A stretch of 29,269 nt of DNA from Ignavibacteria bacterium UBA7675 (GTDB lineage: Bacteria; Bacteroidota; Ignavibacteria; Kapaibacteriales; UB7675), in NCBI GenBank assembly GCA_002483085.1, contig DLHF01000079.1, forward strand, positions 1-29,269, written 5' to 3'. Position 1 is the first letter of the stretch. The number at the start of each line of letters is the position of its first letter. Below are positions 8,914 to 15,123 of this stretch, piece after piece. Position numbers and translations under genes: made by a program. A model generated the notes under the pieces. That model was not told the origin of the DNA. It did not search any database and saw only the letters and a list, made by a program, of their open reading frames with translations.

Positions 8914-8996
8914 ATGCGGATGGGGTTGCAAAGCCACGCGGCGGACGTGCAGCGCGGTGCAGAGACTAAACACGAGGTCGAAGAGAGAATGCCGGG
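8914..8996 (+). repeat. dispersed intergenic repeat, copy B (right end only)
   Basis: Contains GCGGATGGGG, then CCACGCGGCGGACGTGCAG (same as copy D), then CGCGGTGCAGAGAC (as in copy A), CGAGGTCGAAGAGAG and a degraded end. The left half found in A, C, D and E is absent, so this is a truncated or solo right module. It fills the gap between two minus-strand genes. Confidence 0.75.
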
Positions 8997-9005
8997 GCAC
9001 AATTT

Positions 9006-9908
9006 TTACTCTTCTGGATGCGGCACCATTACCACGAGGTCGCGTGGGCGCACGCGATACAGCAGCGGAGAGGACAGGGTCATTACTTCCCCATCGAGCG
9101 CCACGCGCAGCGAACGACGGCGTGTATCGATCCTGATTTGCCGCACCACCGATGATTCAAAATTTTTCGACTGGTTCAGCGTACCAAACACGGCGCGCAG
9201 AGCAAAGACGAGCAGGCCAAACCGACCGGAACATTGCGCCATATACACACACAACTCTCCGGCGTCGATGCGCGTGCGATTGCCGAGTTCGAGCAAGCTC
9301 ATATCGTACTGATTATTGCCAACGAACACAAGTGGCGTTATTGCCGTTGTGGCTTTGCCATGCGCTTCTACTGTAAGTGTATAGAGTGGGAATTTTCCCA
9401 ATATGCGCCAGAAAGCAAGAGCCATTGCCGACCACTTGCCAATGCCGAGGCGTTCGATCAAGCCATCGCGTCCTTTTACTAAATGCGGATACAGCCCGAG
9501 CGATGAATTATTGATAAAAATATGGCCATTCACTTCCGCCACATCTATCTCCTTTTGCACGCCGTGTACGGCTGTGTGTACCGCTTCATCGAGGGTTGCC
9601 GGGATACCGAGGTCTTTAGCAAAGTGGTTGAGCGTGCCGAGCGGCAGCACGCCCATAGGAATCGACGTACCGGATAGGGCAGATGCTACAGTGCTGATGG
9701 TGCCATCGCCACCACCGGCAATAATCTTTTCAAAACCATCGTGTACAGCCTGTTGCGCGGTTTTTTTAATGTCGCTTCCCGGGACTGCGAGTATAGTACA
9801 GGAAACCCCGCATTGGCTGAACGCAGAGCGAATTGTATCCACTGTAATATCGTTGTCGGCACCTGTGCTCGAACCACCGTTTTCGTTGACAATAACTGCT
9901 ATTTTCAT
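9006..9908 (-). CDS. diacylglycerol kinase-family (YegS-like) lipid kinase
   Basis: A 300-residue protein of the DAGK-catalytic superfamily. The signature GGGDGT is at 65-70, preceded by an N-terminal NENGG loop and followed by LPLGTLNHFAKDL (88-100), the family's second nucleotide-binding/catalytic block. The C-terminal half is a beta-rich domain (LVFVGNNQYDMSLLELGNRTRIDAGELCVYMA), as in YegS/BmrU-type proteins. Expected to phosphorylate a lipid hydroxyl at the inner face of the membrane; which lipid is unknown. Starts at ATG 9908, divergent from the PqqD operon with a 162-bp gap that should hold both promoters. Confidence 0.9.
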   Translation of the reverse strand: MKIAVIVNENGGSSTGADNDITVDTIRSAFSQCGVSCTILAVPGSDIKKTAQQAVHDGFEKIIAGGGDGTISTVASALSGTSIPMGVLPLGTLNHFAKDLGIPATLDEAVHTAVHGVQKEIDVAEVNGHIFINNSSLGLYPHLVKGRDGLIERLGIGKWSAMALAFWRILGKFPLYTLTVEAHGKATTAITPLVFVGNNQYDMSLLELGNRTRIDAGELCVYMAQCSGRFGLLVFALRAVFGTLNQSKNFESSVVRQIRIDTRRRSLRVALDGEVMTLSSPLLYRVRPRDLVVMVPHPEE

Positions 9909-10070
9909 GGGGTTGTATAAGAGTTTCGGCTCTGTGGAGCGATGAAGTAGCTTGTGCCATTAGCCGGAGTACAGACCGGGATCGTATTGGAATTGGAATA
10001 ATGGCAGGCAAAACGTAATTTTCGCCGCTGCTGTATCTTGAACAACATCTAAACATCGAAGTTCCCAGCT

Positions 10071-10523
10071 ATGCGGTATAGAATGAACAATCCGGGGGTG
10101 ATCCAAGAAACCCTCGACGGCGAAGCAGTCATTGTCAACCTGCTCAGTGGTACGTATTACAGTTTGGACAGAGCCGGAGGCGTCATCTGGAATTTGCTGA
10201 TAAGCGGAATGAGTAGCGAAGATATACTTTCGCAGCTCGAATCCATCTTTGCGACCGACAGAGCAACTCTTGCGGCGGCGGTCGGCGAGCTTACGGCAAC
10301 ACTTGTTCAGGAAGAGCTTATTGTACCTCTGAAAGAAGGTACGGCTTTGGCAGATATTGCTCCGGCAGGTGTGAATGTTCCTGCGAGCGAGCGTCTTCCT
10401 TTTGAAAAGCCTGTTCTGCACCGCTACACCGATATGCAGGAACTGCTCCTTCTCGACCCGATCCACGAAGTAGACGAGCGGGGCTGGCCGCATACAAATA
10501 CTCCTGATTCGGCAGACCAATGA
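10071..10523 (+). CDS. PqqD-like (RRE-fold) protein with conserved leader-like C-terminal tail
   Basis: A 150-residue protein. Residues 5-87 read as a PqqD/RRE-type winged-helix domain: LDGEAVIVNLLSGTYYSLD, then AGGVIWNLL, then a helical pair ending in EELIVPL. Residues 88-110 are a low-complexity linker. Residues 111-140 form a distinctive tail: F111-E-K-P114-V-L116, then D121, LLLLDP (125-130) and IHEVDERGWP (131-140). PqqD-like domains bind leader peptides in RiPP pathways, and F/Y-x-x-P-x-L is the core of the lasso-type leader motif recognised by such domains. No pqqA, pqqC or pqqE is nearby, so this is not PQQ synthesis. First gene of a six-gene operon; its TGA overlaps the next ATG (ATGA). 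ATG 10083 is an alternative start. Confidence 0.88.
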   Translation: MRYRMNNPGVIQETLDGEAVIVNLLSGTYYSLDRAGGVIWNLLISGMSSEDILSQLESIFATDRATLAAAVGELTATLVQEELIVPLKEGTALADIAPAGVNVPASERLPFEKPVLHRYTDMQELLLLDPIHEVDERGWPHTNTPDSADQ

Positions 10524-11563
10524 CATTGCAGCCAGACGTGCCTCCGGCGTATGGCCGCGCACTTGGCCGTGCGTTCGGCGAGGCTACAGATACTGCGGGC
10601 ATTCTCCGGCAGTGGTATCGGATTGGTGGCGAACGTGTCTGTGTGCAGTTTGCAGGCAGGGCTCTTTTACCTCTGCTCACACCAGCGCTCGATCATTTGT
10701 CGGCAGTGCCTGGTACGGCATCGCTCACAATATCCGCTTGGGATACGTATTCCACCGGTGTGCCACCGCCCCCGGCCTGCTGGTCGAAGGACGACCTTCT
10801 ACCTCGTGGCGAAATTCGCGGCTACACTGATGACTTGGCACGGCTTACATGGCATCCCAATCCCTCGGTGATAAGTTTTGCTGATATGGGCACAGGCGAT
10901 GCAGTGTTCTGGATTGACGATGCTCGGCAGACACCGTACTACGAATCTGGTTCCCCATTTCGCTCTATTTTTCATTGGTGGTTCGCACAGCGCGGCTGGC
11001 AGCTTCTGCATGCAGCCGCGGTAGGAACAGCCGAAGGCGGTGTGATTATTGCCGGGAAAGGTGGATCGGGCAAGTCGAATACAGCGCTGTCGTGTGTTGG
11101 ATATCTGCCCTATGCGGCTGATGACTATTGCGTGATCGCGCCGGGTGCACAGCCGTTTGTGCACAGCCTTTACGGCACAGCAAAGCTCGGCAACGACGAT
11201 GTGCCGCTGTACCCACATCTCGCGGATGCAATTGGCAACGCAGAGAGAATGGCAGATGAGAAGGCGTTGCTGTATCTGCACCAGCACCGCCCGCAGGATA
11301 TGATACCTGGCTTCCCTCTGCGCGCTATTCTCGTACCGCGCTGCACAGGGCAGCCTAATACAACTTTTGGTGCCGCATCGGCAGCAGCAGCGCTTCAGGC
11401 TCTGGCGCCGAGCACAATTTTTCAGCTTCCGGGAGCCGGTATCGCGGCGTTCCAGCTCCTTTCTGGCTTGTGCAGCCAAGTGCCCTGCTATTACCTAAAC
11501 CTCGGTACTGATCGCAGCCAGATTGCTCCTACAATAGCTGATATTCTCGCTGGAGCACGGTGA
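10520..11563 (+). CDS. HPr kinase-related (HprK-like) P-loop kinase
   Basis: A 347-residue protein. The C-terminal half holds an HprK-type P-loop domain: LLHAAAV (H164), Walker A GKGGSGKS (179-186) and a following ADDY acidic motif (200-203). The N-terminal ~150 residues lack the canonical HPrK/P N-terminal domain, and no HPr or PTS genes are nearby, so it is not the classical catabolite regulator. In lasso peptide clusters, related kinases phosphorylate the peptide C terminus; here the substrate is unknown. It starts by a 4-bp overlap with the PqqD-like gene and ends overlapping the first GT2 gene, so tight translational coupling is expected. Confidence 0.87.
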   Translation: MTLQPDVPPAYGRALGRAFGEATDTAGILRQWYRIGGERVCVQFAGRALLPLLTPALDHLSAVPGTASLTISAWDTYSTGVPPPPACWSKDDLLPRGEIRGYTDDLARLTWHPNPSVISFADMGTGDAVFWIDDARQTPYYESGSPFRSIFHWWFAQRGWQLLHAAAVGTAEGGVIIAGKGGSGKSNTALSCVGYLPYAADDYCVIAPGAQPFVHSLYGTAKLGNDDVPLYPHLADAIGNAERMADEKALLYLHQHRPQDMIPGFPLRAILVPRCTGQPNTTFGAASAAAALQALAPSTIFQLPGAGIAAFQLLSGLCSQVPCYYLNLGTDRSQIAPTIADILAGAR

Positions 11564-12228
11564 TGGGTGATGGTATGGTAAGTGTCGTAATTCCAGTGTA
11601 TAATGGCGAGCGTTTTCTCGCTGGTGCCATAGAGTGCGTGCGCGGCCAGGATATGCCGGTAGAAATTATTGTGGTGAACGACGGTTCGACAGATGGTACA
11701 GCTCGTATTGCAGCAGGCTTTGATGTGCAGTACATCGAGCAGAAAAATGCAGGTCCGGCAGCCGCACGCAACTGCGGAATACAAGCTGCACGGGGCGAGT
11801 TTGTTGCTTTCCTCGATGCAGATGATTCCTGGACGCCGGGCGCGCTTCCGCTTCTGTACAATCGCTTGCAGGCGACACATGCAGATATTGCTCATGGCTG
11901 TATGCAATGTGTGCGCATGGAAAACGACTGCGAGTACCCCATTGGTTTGCCTCGGAGAAGTACGCAAGTTGGTAGTATGCTTTTTCGCAGGTCGGTGTTT
12001 GGCAGGGTGGGATTGTTCAACGAAACACTGCGCTACAGCGAAGATACGGACTGGTGTATGCGCGCTGCCGATTGTGGAGTGAGTATTTCTATCGTTGATG
12101 ATGTTGTGCTGATGTACCGCATCCACGCGCTGAGCACAACCTTTGGGCGCGCTGCCGATGAACTGAGCATTGTGCAGGTACTGAGGTCGGCTATTGAACG
12201 CCGCCAAGCAGAAAATAATAACATGTAA
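11563..12228 (+). CDS. GT2 glycosyltransferase 1 of 3 in the PqqD/HprK operon
   Basis: About 221 residues, a short GT-A domain. Motifs: VSVVIPVYNGERFL (donor-binding strand), VVNDGSTDGTA, AGPAAARNCGIQAA, FLDADDSWTP (metal-binding DxD-type acidic cluster) and EDTDWCMRAADCG followed by a conserved RIHA near the end. It lacks the ~50-100 C-terminal residues of many GT2 proteins and has no membrane helix, so it is probably soluble. ATG 11563 shares one base with the kinase stop (TGATG); a GTG at 11560 is also possible, and GGAG lies about 8 bases upstream. Clearly paralogous with the two GT2 genes that follow. Confidence 0.9.
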   Translation: MGDGMVSVVIPVYNGERFLAGAIECVRGQDMPVEIIVVNDGSTDGTARIAAGFDVQYIEQKNAGPAAARNCGIQAARGEFVAFLDADDSWTPGALPLLYNRLQATHADIAHGCMQCVRMENDCEYPIGLPRRSTQVGSMLFRRSVFGRVGLFNETLRYSEDTDWCMRAADCGVSISIVDDVVLMYRIHALSTTFGRAADELSIVQVLRSAIERRQAENNNM

Positions 12229-12240
12229 TACAGGTGCCGT

Positions 12241-12933
12241 ATGATAGAACACATGGTGAGCGTTATTGTGCCGGTGTACAATGGCGAGTTGTATATTGCC
12301 GAGGCGCTGGGCAGTGTGCTGGCTCAGGCGTATAGCCCTTTAGAAATTATCGCTGTCGACGACGGTTCCAGCGATGGCAGTGCGGCGATTATACAGTCGC
12401 TGCCAGGTGTGCGCTATATACGGCAGGACAACAGCGGTACTGCTGCGGCACGTAATGTGGGCATTGTGTCGTCGCGTGGGCAGTGGATTGCCTTTCTCGA
12501 TCAGGATGATCGCTGGACACCTGATAAAATTGCCGTGCAAATTTCCTTTATGCACCGCCATCCGGAGTTGAGCTATACTGTTGCCTCCGAACGGCTGCTT
12601 GTCGAAGCCGGAATAGAACGGCCCTCATGGTTGAAACCAGAATTAGTAGACCGCGACCACATTGCCTGGCTGCCCGGCACGCTTGTAGCTCGTAGAGAAG
12701 TCTTTGATGTCGTTGGTTTGTTCGATACCGCCTACAGTTCTTCGAGCGACAGCGACTGGTTTTTTCGTGCCAATGACCTCGGTATACCAATGGCTGCCCT
12801 GCCAGATGTATTATTAGAAAAACGCATCCACACTGCAAACCAATCCTACGACAATGTGATTGCAACAGATATCCTGCGCCAACTGCGTGCTTCGCTCAAG
12901 CGCAAAGCCGAAAGCGGAAAGGAACGCATATGA
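12241..12933 (+). CDS. GT2 glycosyltransferase 2 of 3 in the PqqD/HprK operon
   Basis: A 230-residue GT-A glycosyltransferase. VSVIVPVYNGELYI, AVDDGSSDGSA, SGTAAARNVGI and AFLDQDDRWTPDK follow the order of its neighbours, with Q in place of A within the acidic D-x-D-D cluster. The end reads SDSDWFFRANDLGIP and LEKRIHTAN. It begins 12 bp after GT2-1 and its stop overlaps the start of GT2-3 by 4 bp. Donor sugar and acceptor cannot be deduced; the local context suggests successive sugar additions to one acceptor, or different specificities after duplication. Confidence 0.9.
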   Translation: MIEHMVSVIVPVYNGELYIAEALGSVLAQAYSPLEIIAVDDGSSDGSAAIIQSLPGVRYIRQDNSGTAAARNVGIVSSRGQWIAFLDQDDRWTPDKIAVQISFMHRHPELSYTVASERLLVEAGIERPSWLKPELVDRDHIAWLPGTLVARREVFDVVGLFDTAYSSSSDSDWFFRANDLGIPMAALPDVLLEKRIHTANQSYDNVIATDILRQLRASLKRKAESGKERI

Positions 12934-13589
12934 TACACGCCCGCGTGAGTGTGGTGATTCCTGTGTACAATGGTGCACATTACCTCCAACAAGCTATTGC
13001 GAGCGTGATAGCACAAACACACAAGCCATGTGAAATCATTGTTGTCGATGACGGCTCTACCGACGACAGTGCTGCAATAGCCGAGCAAGCCGGTGTACTT
13101 TGTCTTCGCCGTAGCCACGAGGGAGCGGGGCTGGCACGCAATGCCGGTGTAGAACGAGCATCTGGGGAATTTCTCGCGTTTCTCGACGCTGATGATATGT
13201 GGACTCCCGACAAAACTGAGCGCCAACTCGCAGCTCTTTGCAGCTCGCCTACCAATATGGTATTTGGCCATGTGGAACAGTTCAGGGAAGACACTGCCGC
13301 AGTATATGCACCCGAAGCGGGTTGTATTCCTGGTGCGCTGCTGCTCCGGCGTGAGGAGTTTTTGCGGGTAGGGTTGTTCAGTGCAGAGTGGAAAATTGGT
13401 GAATTCATCGACTGGTATGCGCGAGCTACGGAGCTGGGACTGCAAAGCACGATGATTCCAGATGTTGTCCTGAAACGGCGTATCCACAGCACGAACCTCG
13501 GTGTGCGCGAGCGGGCGTCGAGTGTTGACTACACACGAGTCGTTCGAGCTGCGCTCCACAGGCGTCGCCGTAGTGATGGTGTATCATGA
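12930..13589 (+). CDS. GT2 glycosyltransferase 3 of 3 in the PqqD/HprK operon
   Basis: A 219-residue GT-A glycosyltransferase with VSVVIPVYNGAHYL, VVDDGSTDDSA, GAGLARNAGVERA and AFLDADDMWTPDK. Its C-terminal part has PGALLLRREEFLRVGLF, then EFIDWYARATELG and LKRRIHSTN. In this copy the acidic residue of the ED-DW motif is less conserved (EFIDW rather than SEDTDW or SSDSDW). Its start codon overlaps the preceding stop (ATGA) and its end overlaps the start chosen for the nucleotidyltransferase, continuing the coupled layout. Confidence 0.9.
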   Translation: MIHARVSVVIPVYNGAHYLQQAIASVIAQTHKPCEIIVVDDGSTDDSAAIAEQAGVLCLRRSHEGAGLARNAGVERASGEFLAFLDADDMWTPDKTERQLAALCSSPTNMVFGHVEQFREDTAAVYAPEAGCIPGALLLRREEFLRVGLFSAEWKIGEFIDWYARATELGLQSTMIPDVVLKRRIHSTNLGVRERASSVDYTRVVRAALHRRRRSDGVS

Positions 13590-14724
13590 TGGCGGTGTAC
13601 CGATGAGCGGATGCTGGCCAACTATAAGGCAGGAACTATTGCTCAGAGCCTCGTTGCTCAAGGGTGAACACGCCCTTGTGGCATGGCGCGAATGGTCGGC
13701 GCATGCAGATATTAATACTATCGATGCCGGTTCCTATCGCCTGCTGCCGTTGTTGTATCGCAACTTGTGCGAGCACGGAATAGATCATCCTGCTTTGCCC
13801 AAACTCAAGGGCGTGTACAGACAAGTGTGGTATAAAAACCAGATGCTGTTGCATGGCACAGCCGAAGTGCTTCGCCTGCTGCACAATGCCGGAATACCGA
13901 CAATGGTGCTAAAGGGAACTGCCGCAATGGCACTGTACTACCGCGACTACGGACTGCGTGGTATGGAAGATGTCGATATTCTTATCCCTGTAGACAAAGC
14001 TCTCGAAGTGCTGCGCCTCCTGCCTGCTTCTGGGCTGATCGAGCATTTCCCCCTGCCCAAGACACTGCCAAGCCGCTTTTTTGAAGTTGTGCATTCGCAA
14101 GCGTACAGCGATGCGCTTTCCCATCAATTCGATGTCCACTGGCATGTATTTCCAGAGTGCGGTGCGCCCGATACCGATGATAATTTGTGGCAGGCGGCGG
14201 TTCCTCTCGTGCTCAACGGCGTAGAAACACGTGCGCTGAATCCGGCAGACCAGTTGTTGCATATCTGTACTCATGGTGTGCGCTGGAATGCCTTGCCTCC
14301 CCTGCGCTGGATCGCCGATGCCTCTGTGCTGCTTTCGACTGCTCCTCCCGACTGGGCGCGGCTTGTAGAACAGGCGCAAAACCGTCAGCTCGTATTGCCA
14401 ATGAGAAAGAGCTTGCTGTATCTTCGTTCATTGCTCAAAGCTCCTATCCCGGAGCACGTACTCGAAATTCTGTATTCAACGCCGGTTTCTGCTCGCGAAT
14501 GCAATGAGTACAACCTCCGTCTGCGTCCCGCGCACAAGCCAGTTGCAGCGCTTTCGGCGCTGTGGTACAAGCATCTGCGCGTGATGCTTGGCGAGTCTCC
14601 TTTCCGCGTGTTGGCTAGCTTCCCGCAGACTGTGCGGCTTGCCTGCCGCCTCGATAGTACGATACAGCTTCCGGTGCACGCACTGCGTGTTTCGGGCAGA
14701 ACCATACTGTCGTTGTTTTCGTAG
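13576..14724 (+). CDS. nucleotidyltransferase-fold protein (PF14907-like)
   Basis: About 382 residues. The nucleotidyltransferase core is MVLKGTAAMALYY (near 110-122) followed by GLRGMEDVDILIP (126-138), in which D132-x-D134 are the expected metal ligands. A third acidic residue is likely D186 in FDVHWHV. A helical C-terminal half includes LLHICTHGVRW. Proteins of this type occur next to HprK-like kinases and glycosyltransferases in lasso peptide and polysaccharide clusters; in the pseudomycoidin lasso pathway a relative acts on the phosphorylated peptide. Last gene of the operon. ATG 13576 overlaps the GT2-3 stop; ATG 13603 is an alternative. The open frame extends up to 13501 without family features. 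Confidence 0.86.
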   Translation: MVYHDGGVPMSGCWPTIRQELLLRASLLKGEHALVAWREWSAHADINTIDAGSYRLLPLLYRNLCEHGIDHPALPKLKGVYRQVWYKNQMLLHGTAEVLRLLHNAGIPTMVLKGTAAMALYYRDYGLRGMEDVDILIPVDKALEVLRLLPASGLIEHFPLPKTLPSRFFEVVHSQAYSDALSHQFDVHWHVFPECGAPDTDDNLWQAAVPLVLNGVETRALNPADQLLHICTHGVRWNALPPLRWIADASVLLSTAPPDWARLVEQAQNRQLVLPMRKSLLYLRSLLKAPIPEHVLEILYSTPVSARECNEYNLRLRPAHKPVAALSALWYKHLRVMLGESPFRVLASFPQTVRLACRLDSTIQLPVHALRVSGRTILSLFS

Positions 14725-14750
14725 CCACCGATGAATATGCAGGACAATAG

Positions 14751-15037
14751 GTGGCGCGGGCATCTTCGCTCAGGCTTCTCTTCGCTGTCACCGGTCGCAC
14801 ATCCGCCTATCGGTTGGCCAAAAGCTTTGCGCTGGCTATCGGCAAAGAGCTGTAGCTCCGAAAAGCGCGGATTATCTATAGCATTCCTTCGAGCCAGCCT
14901 GTATGTGCATATTCTGCGGAGCTATCGCGGATGGGGGCGTACAGCCACGCGGCGACGCGTAGCGCATCATTCCTATGATAACTGCAGCGCGGTGCAGCGA
15001 CCAAGCGCCGGAGCGAAGACAGGAGCGACCAGTAGCA
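14751..15037 (+). repeat. dispersed intergenic repeat, copy C
   Basis: Starts GTGGCGCGGGCATCTTCGCT and contains CGCTGTCACCGGTCGCA (14783-14799), CCTATCGGTTGGCCAAA, GCGGATGGGGGCGTACAG and CCACGCGGCG. It ends GCGAAGACAGGAGCGACC, AGTAGCA. It is very similar to copy D along its whole length except for a hairpin insert (ATCAT-TCCT-ATGAT region) that D lacks. Positions 14945-14995 are a perfect 51-nt inverted match to copy E. It lies between the convergent ends of the PqqD operon and the envelope operon. The remaining ~85 bp before the next stop hold a T7 run (15072-15078) but no good terminator stem. Confidence 0.88.
14964..14982 (+). repeat. 19-nt hairpin cassette in copy C
   Basis: GCATCATTCCTATGATAAC: stem ATCAT/ATGAT with a TCCT loop, followed by AAC. 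It differs from the copy A cassette by changes that keep the stem paired. Confidence 0.75.
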
Positions 15038-15123
15038 ATAGAGGCGGAGCTGCGTAGCTATGCTGGCTGCTGTTTTTTTGCCAACCTTCGGCCAATGATA
15101 TACTCAGAGTCTTGTACCTGATG

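Noticed and set aside
10071..10523. PQQ biosynthesis assignment for the PqqD-like gene
   Set aside because: No PqqA-like precursor, PqqC or radical SAM PqqE is present, and the protein has a tail not found in PQQ-operon PqqD.
10520..11563. Canonical HPr kinase/phosphorylase (hprK)
   Set aside because: The canonical N-terminal domain and any PTS context are missing; only the P-loop half is similar.
10071..14724. Complete lasso peptide cluster
   Set aside because: No asparagine-synthetase-like cyclase, no transglutaminase-like B2 protease and no precursor ORF were found in or beside the operon, including the 162-bp upstream gap and the 12-bp gap at 12229-12240.
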